Source: Anagrus nilaparvatae
Lineage: Eukaryota; Arthropoda; Insecta; Hymenoptera; Mymaridae
Length of the DNA: 64,000 nt
Direction: 5' to 3'
NCBI GenBank assembly: GCA_022575985.1
Contig: JAKSXM010000272.1
Span: forward strand, 28,351,501-28,415,500
In this document: in pieces, positions 1 to 12,132 of the stretch
How positions within the stretch are numbered: position 1 is the stretch's first letter
How the letters are laid out: every line of letters starts with the position of its first letter
Program-made: the position numbers and the translations under genes
Notes under the pieces: generated by a model
The model's database searches: none
What the model was told of the DNA's origin: nothing
The model's input: the letters and a program-made list of their open reading frames with translations, nothing else

Positions 1-650
1 CCAAAACTTTAATTTTCGTTAAAAATAAAAGTTTTTTTCGAGTTTTACTCCAGCCAAAATACGGGTTTGGTTGTATTTTCACTGGCGAACACGAGATTTG
101 ATCTATTATAGGTTTCTTGGGTCACTGAAGACCAAAATCGGGATCATTTCATAAACAAAGTGGGGGCTTCACCCTTAAATTTGCAAAAACTACCCCCAAA
201 AAGGGGTTTTTTTAAACACATTTGCATTATGTGCGCTCAGATTTGCACCATACGGGTTTTGTGAGTCACTGATTAAGAATTTCGACTTCTTTTCCATAAA
301 AAATCAATATTTTACCCTTGAAGTGGCTAAAACTACCCCTAAAATAGCTAAAACTACCTTTAAAAGGGGTGTTTTTCCTATTTTCGTACTTTTAGCATCC
401 AGGATATGCCCATATGGGTTATTTGGGTCACAAATAAAGAATTTCGACTTCTTTTTCATAAATAATTAAGATTTTACCCCTAAACTGGCTAAAACTACCC
501 TAAAAAATGGGACATTTATGCTTTTTTTGTATTTTGAGCGTCCCGGATATGCCCATATAGGTTTTTTGGGTCGCTAATAAAGAATTTCGACTCCTTTTAT
601 ATGATTAACTATTGATAATTTACGAAAAAAAAGTCGAAATTCTTTATTTG
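1..650 (-). repeat. Inverted half of a GGGTCGCTGA-type repeat array
   Basis: At least three diverged units (marked near 261-286, 420-448 and 568-591) read GGGTC-N-CTAATAAAGAATTTCGAC. This is the reverse complement of the units at 1168-1800. Each unit also carries a CCCTTAAA...AAAACTACCCC block. A short hairpin near 586-640 (TTTCGACT against AGTCGAAA) marks the turn between the two orientations. No coding potential was seen. The family is not one I can name. Confidence 0.7.
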
Positions 651-1080
651 TGACCCAAATAACGTTGATGACTTATGGGGTATCAAACTTACTGGTGAAA
701 GGTAAATATAATATAGTAATAGCAAGGCTTATATTAATATTTTTGTAAAAATCAAGATAAATTTGCAAGTTAAGGGTCGCTCAATTAACTCTAAAGCATT
801 GGATACCCCATATTGACGTCATCAGCTCAAAAAGACTATGAAAGTAAGTTTTTTTCGTTTGAAAATGCTTGTATACATAATTTTGCAAAAAGGGTGAATT
901 TGCAATTTTAAGGGTGTTTAACCAATTTTATGGGCTTAATTCTCCAAATTTGTAATCAGCAACCCCAAAAACCTATAAAATCATGATCCTGCCATTTGAA
1001 AAGGCTTGGATATAAGTGATGTAAAAGTAAGGGTTAATTTGCAAATTTATATATATATATATTAAAAATTTATATATATT
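651..1080. other. Spacer between the two inverted arrays
   Basis: This stretch holds single diverged pieces of the same repeat family, such as TGACCCAAATAACG near 650 and AAGGGTG blocks near 890. It also has an AT dinucleotide run near 1050-1064. No gene was seen. Confidence 0.5.
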
Positions 1081-1830
1081 AAAAAACCTATATGGGCATA
1101 TCCTGGACGCTTAAATTGCGAAAATAACAAAAACACACAATTTAAAGGGTGAAATAGTAAAGATTTATAAGAAAGAAGTCGAAATTCTTGAAAAGGGACC
1201 CAAAAAACGTATATGAACGTACTCTGAACGCTTAAAGTACAAAGTTAGCAAGATCATCTCTTTTAGGGGTAGTTTTAGCTATTTTAAGGGTGAAATAGTA
1301 ATTATTTATGAAAAAGTAGTCGAAATTCTTGATTTGCGACCCAAAAAACCTATATGGGCATACTAGAGGCTAAGGTTGCGAAAATAACAAAAACACCCCT
1401 TTCGGGGGTAGTTTTAGCTATTTTAAGGGTGAAATATTTATTATTTATGAAAAATAATTCGAAATTCTTGATTAGATGCCCAAAAAACGTATAACAACGT
1501 ACTCTGGGGGCTCAAAGTGCGAAAATAGTGAAAAAACCCCTTTTAGGGGTAGGTTTAGCTATTTTAAGGGTGAAATATTGATTATTAATAAAAAAGAAGT
1601 CCAAATTCTTGATCAGCGACCCAAAAAACCTATATAGGCATACCCTGGATGCTAAAAGTACGAAAATAGATAAAACACCCCCTTTTCGGGGGTAGTTTTA
1701 GCTATTTTAAGGGTGAAATATTGATTATTTATAAAAAATAGGTCGAAATTCTTGATCAGCGACCCAAAAAACTTATGTGGTGCCAATCTGAGCTCTCAAA
1801 GTGCGAAAATGTAAAAAAAATAAGAGATTC
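1080..1830 (+). repeat. Tandem array, about 141-bp unit, five copies
   Basis: The anchor GTCGAAATTCTTGAT...GACCCAAAAAAC occurs near 1168, 1319, 1459, 1599 and 1741, giving a period of about 140-150 bp. Each unit continues CCTATATGGGCATA, CGAAAATAG, AACACCCC and GTTTTAGCTATTTTAAGGG. The orientation is opposite to 1-650, so the two arrays together form a large imperfect palindrome. Confidence 0.8.
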
Positions 1831-1835
1831 GGCAA

Positions 1836-2172
1836 ATTTTATGGAAATTTGGCCAAATTTTTGGTCTAAAATACGGGTAGGGATGATATTGAGGTTAAAT
1901 CCGATGAAAATTTCAATATTTGTGCCCCCGCTAACCCCTAGGTACAGTTTATATGCCAAAAAATTAAATTTAAAGCATTAATTTAAAAGCGATTTAAAAT
2001 ATTTGGTAAATTTTCTGAAAAATTGGCCAATTTTTTGGTCATAAATATGGGCAGGGATAAACCTGGGGTTAAATCCGGTTAAAATTTCAATTTTCGTGAC
2101 CTCAAAAACCCCTAGAAACAGTTTTTATGCCAAAAAACTAAATTTAAAGCAATAATTTGACAGCGATTTAAA
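1836..2172. repeat. 174-bp direct duplication
   Basis: Two diverged copies at about 1836-2000 and 2007-2172 share TTGGCCAA, GGTC-TAAATA, GGGTTAAATCCG and ATGCCAAAAAA blocks, with an offset of 174 bp (GGTC at 1863 and 2037). A short run of GCGATTTAAA units follows to about 2220. Confidence 0.75.
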
Positions 2173-3013
2173 AATTTGCGAGCGATTTAAAAAGCGATTT
2201 AAATACTTTAAATACTTTAAATCGCGTCGTCAGCCCCTCGGATAATATATTGGTATTTGTTTAACCTCCATCTTAAACTACATACACGGAACGAAGAAAG
2301 CATAGAAAGCAGCAGCTGCTGCTGCTTTGCGATTAACGACTGCAGACATAGTCCAGTAAAAATGCGGGGGGGGGTCGAAACCTGTTGACAGGATAAGATT
2401 TGCTCTACTATACGTTTTTTGGGTTGCTGAACCCGAATCCGGTGTCCATTAGGGCTGAAAAATAGGGGAACACCCTTAAATCAGCAAAAACTACCCCTTT
2501 TTAAGGGTTTTTTTGCAATACTTTGGAACCAGCGGTATAATAATAAAATAAATGCCAATTTTTTGAGATTTATTAACAAAATATAGAGTTTAGCTAAAAT
2601 TGTACCAAAATTGTTTTATAAGGGCTAATTATAGAGGGTAAAACTACCCCCAAAATGTAAAAAAATAGAAAAAATACGTTTAAAGTTTATTTTTTTATTT
2701 TTTTTTGTGGAGTCAAGTATTTAAAAATATTTTTTCAAAACGTCTAAAAAACGGTCAAAAAGCCTGCTTTTTTGGTTATCATTTTTTTTCTCTGGAACGA
2801 TATTGTCAAAAACTCTGAAAATTAGCCACGATAGTCCCATTGCACATATTTTTAGACAAAATATTTTTTGGGACCGCGGCGACCTTTTTAGAGCAAAATT
2901 TTACAAGATTTTACTTTTTTAACCACCTTTAAATTAAAAAAATTCCAAAAAATAATGCTTGCTATTTTTTTAACTTTTTCAACAATAATGTCAGTGATAA
3001 TATTTAAATAAAA
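2173..3013. other. Non-genic; terminal-like motif with G run
   Basis: Near 2318 there is a CAG/CTG palindrome (AGCAGCAGCTGCTGCTGCT). Positions 2349-2412 hold a motif with a nine-G run followed by GTCGAAACCTGTTGACAGG; it recurs inverted at 9432-9504. A diverged direct copy of the 41-210 block follows to about 2515. The rest is AT-rich and I see no gene. Confidence 0.5.
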
Positions 3014-3910
3014 GGACCCCGCACAAAAGTATAGGATTTTGCCTTTCGATAGAATTGGCCGAATTTTGGATATGTTGTAGATTTTATCGTTCTGAACAAA
3101 ATTCTCAATGGGCACAAAGCTCAAAAGTCTCAACTTTGGCGACTACAGAGCATAAAAGCTTCAAAGCTCCGCCATGGCAAGATCGCTTCAAAACAGCTTC
3201 AAAACCTTTTTTCTTTTACTTTTAAAGTATAACTTTATGTTTTTGAGGTCGCTAATTCCAAATCTTGTCAAAATGACAAAGTTGACAGTTGGCAGCTGTC
3301 AACTAGCTGTCAAATTGACAACCGAATACAAAAATATTAAAATAATGAAAGTTGAGAGTTGGAAACTGTCAACTAACTTTTAAATTGACAACAGAATACA
3401 AAAAACTTAAAAAACTTTGTAATTATGACATCAGGTTTGAACTCAGCAACCTCGAAAACATATTGTGAAATCATTATTTTAATATTTTTGTATTCTGTTG
3501 TCAATTTGACAGCTAGTTGACAGCTGCCAACTGTCAAGAATGTAAATTTGACATCCGATTTGAACTCAGCAACCTCGAAAACATATTGTGAAATCATTAT
3601 TTTAAGCTTTTTGTATTCTGTTGTCAATTTGACAGCTAATTGACAGCTGCCAACTGTCAAGAATGTCAATTTTACATCAGATTTGGAATTGGCGACCTCA
3701 AAAACATAAAGGTATACTTTAAAAATAAAAGAAAAAAGTTTTTGAAGCGATCTTGCCATGGTAGAGCTTTGGAGCTTTCAAGCTCCGTAGCCGCCAAAGT
3801 TGAGACTTTTGAGCTTTGTCCCCATTGAGACTTTTGTTCAGAATGATAAAATCTACAACATATCCAAAATTCGACCGAAAGGCAAAATCCTATACTTTTG
3901 TGCGGGGTCC
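3014..3910. mobile_element. Foldback element, copy 1
   Basis: The element begins GGACCCCGCACAAAAGTATA and ends with the reverse complement ending GTGCGGGGTCC. Left-arm features (CATATCC, CCATGGCAAGATCG, the CTGTCAA boxes) return in reverse order on the right. The interior is made of about 120-bp units containing TGACAGTTGGCAGCTGTCAA, itself largely palindromic. A second copy of the family is at 36250-37318. Small ORFs beginning MARSLQ lie inside the arms on both strands as a consequence of the symmetry. No transposase is present. The family name is unknown to me. Confidence 0.85.
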
Positions 3911-4361
3911 TTTGAAAGTATCAGGGCAGCCTGTAAAAAAGGCAGCAAAATTGTAAGTTAAAATTACAAATTGCTTATTTTCTTCCTACTAAAATACTGC
4001 ATGCAAAGCTATAAAAAAAATAATTTTTCAACTTAATTTTTTAGATCATAACTTCATTCTTGGATACTGGTATCTGCTTGAAAAACTACTAGTTGGATTT
4101 TCTCAAGCGTCCAGAATGGTGAAATTTTTAAATAAGATTTAAGAAAGACATGGGCAGATCCAGGAAGCATTTCTGGGAAAGTGGGGGGGGGGGGGCGAAG
4201 CCCAAAAAAATTCGTCTAAAAATCATAAAATTTCTAAAAAATAAAGATTTTTTTAACATGGAACATGTTTATAGGGAGAGGGTACTTCAAAAGTTGAAAA
4301 TTAAGGCGGTGGGGGTCAAATTTGTCCGGTTTAAAGGGGGGGGGGGGTCAAATGAAACTTA
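3911..4361. other. Non-genic with G-rich runs
   Basis: There is no supported gene. G runs of about 12 lie near 4183 and 4336, around a block containing TTAACATGGAACATG. A related block in inverse orientation (C runs plus ACATGTTCCATGTTAA) occurs at 33086-33175, so this is probably a small dispersed repeat. Confidence 0.45.
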
Positions 4362-4520
4362 AAATAATTTCAATTTAGGGACTTCGAAAAATCTAGCCTT
4401 AGGGGCTTAGAATAATACAGATTTATGGACTTAGAATAATATCAATTTAGGGACTTAGAATAATTCAGGTTTAGGGACCTAGAATAATACGCGTTTAGGG
4501 AATCAGAATAGTTTGGGTTT
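4362..4520. repeat. Minisatellite, about 30-bp unit
   Basis: About five to six diverged units follow the consensus TTTAGGGACTTAGAATAAT plus a variable stretch. No coding potential. Confidence 0.75.
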
Positions 4521-4872
4521 AATTTCTTAACATCTAGTATGGTGATACCTAAAAATAGCAAGTATTTATTTTAAGCATTTTTTAGGACACTAAAGACGTA
4601 AATGGTTCAGTTACCTGCAATAGGGATTAGTAGACCTCAAACTTGGATTATTCTAAGTTCCAAAAGCTAAATTATTCTAAGCCCATGTTACCCCTCCCTT
4701 TTTTTCAAATTACTATTAAATATTAAAAATTTTCGACTTTTATCAAGTTGTTAACAACCAATACGACTTTGGCAATAAAAGATTTTTTTTGGAAAATTTT
4801 ATTACTTCATGTTAAAGACAGACGAATGAAATTTTATGATATTTTAATAGAAAAAACAAAATAAAATATTAA

Positions 4873-5100
4873 AATTAACCAAAAGTTGCCTATTGCGGGC
4901 AAATGGACCATTTTCGGTAAAAACCGATATCATATTCGTGTTCAACGACCCGAAAAACATAAGTAAACCTTGCGAAAATAAGAAAATCTCTGAAAATTAA
5001 CCGAAAGTTGCCTATTGCGGGCAACTGGACCATTTTCGGTAAAAACTGATACCATATTCGGGTTCAGCGACCCAAAAAACATAAATACCCGTTGGAAAAT
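4873..5100. repeat. 122-bp direct repeat, two copies
   Basis: GTTGCCTATTGCGGGCAA at 4885 recurs at 5007, and both are followed by TGGACCATTTTCGGTAAAAA and a GACCC-AAAAACATAA end. The tail is again the GACCCAAAAAAC motif of the family in the first 2 kb. Confidence 0.8.
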
Positions 5101-5154
5101 TCCATCGACCTATCAAGGATAAAATTTTTCTACGAAACGGGGCTCCACGTCAGG

Positions 5155-6152
5155 TCTAATAAAAGAGGTCAATATTTGAAAACATTTAAGTGGGGAATAT
5201 TCTGCTAAATTCAATACTAATCATTCAATGCTATTATTGCATAAAAACAATTGAAATTACAACATTTCTGTAAAAGAGGAGAATATTCAAAAACATTTAA
5301 GTGAGAATATATTTTGCTAAATTCAATAGTAATAATTCAATGATATTGTTGCATAAAAACAATTGAAATTACAACATTTCTGTAAAAGAGGAGAATATTC
5401 AAAAACATTTAAGTGAGAATATATTTTGCTAAATTCAATAGTAATAATTCAATGATATTGTTGCATAAAAACAATTGAAATTACAACATTTCTATAAAAC
5501 AGGTCAGTATTCGAGAACATTTAAGTGGGGAATAATCTGCTAAATTGAATCCTAATAATTCAATGCTATTATTGCATAAAAACTATTGAAATTACAACTT
5601 TTCTATAAAACAGGGAAAAAAATTTAAAATAGTGTTTATTTTGCCTAAGTCAATACTAATATTTCAATGCTATCATTGCATAAAAATATTTTACATTACA
5701 AAATTTCTATAAAAGAGGTCAATATTTGAAAACATTTAAGTGGGGTATATTTTTCTAAATTCGATACTAATAATTCAATGCTATTATTGCATAAAAACCA
5801 TTAAAATTACAACATATCTATAAAACAGGACAGTATTCGAAAACATTTAAGTGGGGCATATTCTGCTAAATTGAATACTAATCATTCAATGCTATTATTG
5901 CATAAAAACAATTGAAATTACAACATTTCTGTAAAAGAGGAGAATATTCAAAAACATTTAAGTGAGAATATATTTTGCTAAATTCAATAGTAATAATTCA
6001 ATGATATTGTTGCATAAAAACAATTGAAATTACAACATTTCTATAAAACAGGTCAGTATTCGAGAACATTTAAGTGGGGAATAATCTGCTAAATTCAATA
6101 CTAATATTTCAATGCTATCATTGCATAAAAATAAATGAAATTACAACTTTTT
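5155..6152. repeat. Minisatellite, 111-112-bp unit, about nine copies
   Basis: The anchor TTGAAATTACAACATTTCT recurs near 5251, 5363, 5475, 5586, 5690, 5801, 5912, 6024 and 6135, so the period is 111-112 bp. Units carry GAAAACATTTAAGTGGGG and TTGCATAAAAAC. The stretch around 5880-6110 is nearly identical to part of 5200-5545, indicating higher-order amplification of a block of units. Confidence 0.9.
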
Positions 6153-6755
6153 GTATCGCCACTTGAAAGTGGAAGCCTGGGCGCTGTAAAGTGGCGATAA
6201 CTCGGAGCTACATTTACAAAGTGAGAGTAGCGGCAGATAACAATTTAAAGAGGGGCGCGCTGCCATGTTTTTTTTTTCAAAGTGGAGCAAGCAACTCGTT
6301 ACAATTTAAAAAGTTGAGAGCATGCTATTATCACTTTAAAAGTATCAAACAGCCTTAAAGTAAGCTTTTGGAAATTGGAGTTATTTTATGATTACACTTT
6401 ATTAACTTTGTTTTTTTTTTTGGTGGTTTGAGTCGAAAAAAAGAGTGCTAAAAAATTTCCATTTCTTCACCCCAGTATATTTTTGATATGACATTAATGT
6501 TTTATTGTGGCTGAGAAAAATTTTTTTTAACCCCAGTATATTTCCGATTTTCAAAGAAGGCGGATTAAAAAAATGGAAAGAAAGAACTTTCTACATTACC
6601 TGGGGGTTTTCGAGGATGAGAAAAACGTTTCAATGAATGAAAATTTTCATTTTTTTTACCACAGCATTAACCCATTAGCGCCGGCGCGACCATACCACTG
6701 ACGCTCGGATTTTTGCTTATAAAACGGGTAAAAAAATGATTTTTTTTTAAATTAA
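6153..6755. other. Non-genic; short higher-GC patch
   Basis: Positions 6150-6340 are clearly richer in GC than the surroundings (GGGGCGCGCTGCCATG near 6254) but carry no ORF of note. The rest is AT-rich with no gene seen. Confidence 0.4.
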
Positions 6756-6893
6756 GACTTACTTTACAAGATTCCGGGGTCAGATTTTTAATTCTGTATC
6801 AATAATCGATTTGTTGTATTTTTTGTGGCCACCATATTTAATTAACGGTCAATAATATTAAAAATCTGACCCCAGAATCTTGTAAAGCAAGTC
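6756..6893. mobile_element. Short MITE, 138 bp
   Basis: Inverted arms of about 34 bp at 6756-6790 and 6860-6893 begin GACTTACTTTACAAGATTC and enclose about 70 bp of AT-rich sequence containing GTGGCCACC. There is no ORF. Transposon class is not determined. Confidence 0.75.
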
Positions 6894-6923
6894 CTTTTTA
6901 GTAAAGGTAGACTTTAATTTAAT

Positions 6924-7457
6924 TTAAGGAGTTAGGAGGGTAAATAAAAATGATGACAGAACTGAATGAAACTGGAAAATTATTAAATTTAAACATTTTT
7001 AAAGTTGAATAGAACTTGGTTTTACCTTTGTTACCACATTAATTTTCGTTTTATTGCAAATTAAAAATAGGCAGTTTAACATTGCTCTTATGGGAATTCA
7101 TATTTGGAGCTTACAAAAAGTATGATAGTGATGACACAGGGAGATGAAACTAATTAAATATCATAAATAAATTGTCAAAGATTATATTTCCAATTTATTT
7201 TAACTAGGTTACCACATTCAATAATTAATTATTCGGTAAAAACCAAGTTTTAGCAAGTACCGTAACCTAAAATAATAATGTTTTTTCATAATTTATAAAA
7301 TTAAAATAATTTTTTTTGCAATAATATTACATAATAAACTAATTTTTTAATATTTTTACGACTAATTTTATTTTAAACTGCAAATTATAAAAAAAAAAAT
7401 AGCGTCGGTAATGTGGATATTGACTCAAATTTTCTGTTTACCCTCCTAACTCCTTAA
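6924..7457. mobile_element. TTAA-flanked MITE
   Basis: TTAA on each side encloses inverted ends GGAGTTAGGAGGGTAAA and TTTACCCTCCTAACTCC. The total is about 530 bp and there is no ORF. TTAA target duplication is characteristic of piggyBac-type transposition, so a non-autonomous piggyBac-like element is the best guess. The ends are not the canonical CCC start. Confidence 0.75.
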
Positions 7458-9822
7458 ATAACTTTGAATTCTGTGGGAAATTTATCATATGTTTAAGATA
7501 TGTTTTTTTATGTTTTTAGGAGTTTTTGTAATAAAACGGCGAAATTTAAAGGAATAGTTGTAATAAATTAAAACACTATTTTTTTCAATAAAAGGATAAA
7601 AAATATTAAAAATAACTTATGTATAACCTGTTTAACTATACAAGAAACCTATATAAATTAGAGTAATTCACAAAAAAACGTGCTCTAAAATTTGAGGCTA
7701 CGAAATGACTTCATGACAATTTTCAGCCCATTTAAGAACGTTTTAGGGGTCGACCAAACCCAGGGTAGCTCTCAAGTGGCTGGCTAACACCAAAAACTGA
7801 TGTAAACGACGAAAATTTTTAAAAAAATACGTTTTCTATACTTCGTCATATACTTCGCGATATGTTTTCAGTGTCGCTAAGCTCAAAAATGAGGACCCCA
7901 AAGTCCGAAAATACCTTAAGCACCCTTAAAATTTACAAAAACTATTTTTTTGGCAAAATATTTTCGGTTGAATTGTGAAAATCATATATATTTGGAACAT
8001 TTGGGTCGGAACTTAGAATCTATGGTTATGAAAGACTTTAATATATTGAAAAAAATATCCAAGATTCCATCTGCTTATTCCAACGCACCTTATTGGCCTA
8101 GAAACGCAGGGCTCAATTCTACGACAATTTTACAAGATAGAAATTTTAGGAAATTTTCCAAATAACGCTGTCTTTATTACATTTTAACCAAAATTCTTAC
8201 GTTTGGTCTCATTTTTTTTTTGTATAAGTACTACCTTTCATTCCCCGTAAATCGTAAGTTTTTTATCACCGATTCTCTCATTGCCATAATTAATAAAGCA
8301 AATGTCTATTTTAGGCCCAATTTTTCAGTACACGTGCCCTTTTTATATCAATTGCTTTTACAACTAAATGAAAAATGGCATAAGGTCAATTGTTAATTAT
8401 AAATATTTTTTTTCTGCATTTTTTTTACTATTCCGTGTTTTCATGAGTCAAAGAATAATTTTCTTTTTTTACAATAAATATTCATCGTTTAATTTGTGTT
8501 GTTGAAGTTCGTGGTCAAAGTAACCATGATTCTTACTCACTTTCATTAGGACACGTATGATATTTTAAAATAAAAAACGTATTAGTTACCAGTTTTATTC
8601 AGATGTGCTTGAAAGTTTTTCAGTGATCTATTAAATACTAGCAAATACTTGCATATTGTGAATATACTTGGTGGAAAAGAAAAGTTTAATTTTTCAATAT
8701 CTAAATGTTTGTAAAATTTTCTTCTACAACAGGCATGTAATTTATCACTAATTTATTCACTATATTAACTATTTTAAGCCTAAAATGTCTAATTTTCAAA
8801 TTCTTGCAAAAATTAAAACTTTTAAATTGTCTCTTTTTTACGGGTCATTTCTAAGACTTCTCTGGGAAGTTAGTGATCGTAAATAGACTTTTTTTAAATA
8901 TTTGAAATTAGAAATTTTACTTTAGTAAGAATCTTTTCCAAAATGAGCCGGATAATTTAAAATTATTCTATTTTGGAAATGGCTAGTAAAAGACATAATT
9001 AAAATATTTTGGAAAACAGAAGGCCAGTGCGTAATTTTTTAATTCCATATAGTTTATTATTTTAATCAAAAATTTTTATTTGGTCAATAATTTGAAAATT
9101 GATTTTTTTTTAATTAAATTTTTTGTGATAAGAATCTGCTCTAAGGGGACGTGTTTTGGTACAACTGCAAGGTGGCAGCATACTTCGAGATATATCCCAA
9201 AAATATTAATCATTCAATGTGTAAGCTAGTGGAGTCTGAAGACTCTTTAGTATTAACAGAGGGCATCTAATGAGATCAACTGATGATTATAATTATCTTT
9301 AATTATACTTTTAGCCCTTGGGTTTTTTTAATGTACACTGTAAAAATTTTTGTCCATGTATTTACTATCAGGATAGTAGATTTAATATCAACATTTCATT
9401 ATCCAATTATAAAATCACTCTCAAACAATAAATATAGTAGAGCAAATCTCATCCTGTCAGCAGATTTCGACCCCCCCCCCTCCCAGAATTTTAACTGGAG
9501 TAAATGATAAATTTACTGATAACTTTACTGAGTCCTCTTGTAAATAAAATATTCAAAATAAATTTGTTTAATTCATGAATATTACAAAAATATATACAAA
9601 ATTTAAAAAAAAGTAATATAATGAAAAAATCTTATAACGTTTTTTTACAAGTAACAAATGTTGTTTAATTTATTAACGTTACAATTCCTCATATACTGCC
9701 AACCTATTGCTTATTTTTAGTCATGCTTTTGCTGCTCACTAGAGGTTTCTGTAAGAGAAGGATGAATATAAACAGAAGTTGGCAGTATGCGAATATTCGC
9801 ATATTCGTAATTCGAATGCATA
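7458..9822. other. Non-genic accessory DNA
   Basis: I see no gene. Positions 8080-8330 resemble 55258-55440 (GAAACGCAGGGCT followed by AATAACGCTG or ATAACGCTGCAA), so both are relics of one family. Positions 7700-7960 carry another GTCGCTAAGCTC motif. Positions 9432-9504 are the inverted partner of 2349-2412 and contain a ten-C run. Confidence 0.5.
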
Positions 9823-12124
9823 TGTTACACCCCATCCGTGTAATTGAGCAATTCATGAAATGGTCAACTTTTTGACCAATTCATGAACTGGTCAGAAATA
9901 TTCAATTTTTTTACACTAGTTGGTCAATATTTAAAATTGAATAATTATAATATTTTAGCATGCATATAAAATATAGGTATAACATAAAACATTTTAAATG
10001 TAAATTATTTATCAGTTTATAATTTTTATTTTACTCTCTAAACACTATTCTGTAAATATATGTCCAAAATTACAGAATAACAGTCTATAGTCGGTAATAC
10101 TTATTTTTTACAGTCTATGCTATGTAAATTTCTGAATTACAGAATAGACGATATATTTTTATATCGAGGGGTAGTTAACTTTTAGTACAATTTACTATTT
10201 TTTAAAAAAGTAAAAAATTATTTTTAGATATAATTACGGGGGTTTTTGGGTACGCTGAGCTCAAATTCGGTTACAAAATTCAAAAATTCCGAATAATGGA
10301 CCCCGAAACTGCAAAATTTAGTAAAAAAAAATATTTATTTTAAAGCTTAATAAATTATTCTTGACTGCAACACTTGGGGTTTAAAGACACGCTGATCCCG
10401 AATTCTTTAAATTTTATTCCAAATAATGGACCCAAACACCGCAAAATTCGGTAACAAATAATGTTTTTTCATGTTTTAAATGAATTTTCGATCTTTATTT
10501 ATAATGTTATTTAGCCAATAAAAACAGTTGACCATTAGAAAAAATTATTGCTAGAAATTTTAAAAACCTCAGAAAATAAAAGAAAAATATTGTTAACTGT
10601 TTTACCCCATGGGGGGGGGGCACATTATGGGGGCGTGGGGGATGTACTTTTTAGGTACTTAAATAAATTGAAATTTTTACCTAAAAATGTTATCTAGTAG
10701 GTATTTTAGGCTGCTCTTTCCGAATCTGAAGTTTATTTTCATGTACCACCCTTCGGGATTACGATATCAATCACTCAAATGGGTAAATTGTAAATATACT
10801 GTTAAATATTTTTTAACTATTCAACACTTGGAAAAGTGGTTGCTCTTTTAAAAAAAATATAATTAAACGAACTGTAAAAAATGTCAAAAAATTACGTGCA
10901 TATCTTCTATATCCCTTAGAGGGGTGGTGATAGGGTGAACTTTATAAATAAACGAAATTATGATTTTTAGGCCTAAAAATGGTGTCTAGTTGGTACTTTC
11001 GGCTGCTTTTTCCGAATCTGAAGTCCATTTTCACATAAAATCTCTCGGGGGCGCGATATCAACCCCTAAATTGGGGTAAATTATAAATATGCTCGCGAAA
11101 ATATTTAAACGATTCAAAATTTGAAACAATGGTTATTCTTTAGAAAAAATAACTAGACAAAATCAGTAAAAAATTTCAAAAAATCACGTGCGTATATAAT
11201 TATTCAACACCTAGCAAGCTATTTTTTTGCGTAATCTTAATAATTTTAAAACATTAAACGTAAATTTACAATTTACCCCATTATAGGGGTTGATATCGCA
11301 CCCCCGAGGGGTGGTACGTGAAAACGGACTTCAGATTCGGAAAGAGCAGCCCTAAATACCTACTAGATACCATTTCTAGGTAAAAATTTCAATTTATTCA
11401 AGTACCTAAAAAGTCCATCCCCCACACCCCCATAATTTGCCCCCCAATGGGGTGAAACAGGTAACAATATTTTTCTTTTATTTTTTGAGGTTTTTAAAGG
11501 TTCTAGCAATAATTTTTTATAATAATCAACTGTTTTTATTAGCTAAATAACATTATAAAGAAAGTTCAAAAATTCATTTAAAACATACCCCACTTTGGGG
11601 GTTAATATCGCATCCCCGAGGGGTGGTACGTGAAAACGAAATTCAGATTCGGAAAGAGCAGTCCTAAATACCTACTAGGTACCATTTTTGGCCCAAAATT
11701 TCAATTTTTTCATATAAAAATATTCGAGTGTCCAGGAATTGTCGGTTGGGCGTTAATGAGTTAAATGAGAATATACTGAGAAATATTAATTTTCTAACTA
11801 TATATTTTTATTAGAAATTTTTTACTTAAAAATTATTTTTAACTTAGACTTGTAATATATTTTTTATTAATATGTATTTTTAATTATTAAAATTATTAAA
11901 ATTAAAAAATATAATAATGACTCCTGTGTACATAAATGTTATTTTTATTCATTCCAAAATTATTGACCAACTAGTGTAAAAAAATTGAATATTTTTGACC
12001 AATTCATGAAATGATCAAAATTTTGACCAATTCATGAATTGGGCAAGGGGCTTGACCATTTCATGAATTGGTCAAAAAGTTGACCATTTCATGAATTGGT
12101 CAATTACACGGATGGGGTGTAACA
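9823..12124. mobile_element. Element A: ends built of tandem 24-bp palindromes
   Basis: The left end starts TGTTACACCCC and the right end is its inverse, GGGGTGTAACA. Just inside each end lie units made of TTGACCAATTCA followed by its own reverse complement: two on the left (9847-9897) and four on the right (12001-12102). Further inside is TTTTTTTACACTAGTTGGTCAA and its inverse. The core holds four copies of a block containing TTCCGAATCTGAAGT (two forward near 10690 and 10975, two reverse near 11330 and 11645), so the core is also palindromic. No protein is encoded; it looks non-autonomous. Confidence 0.8.
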
Positions 12125-12132
12125 CATATATA

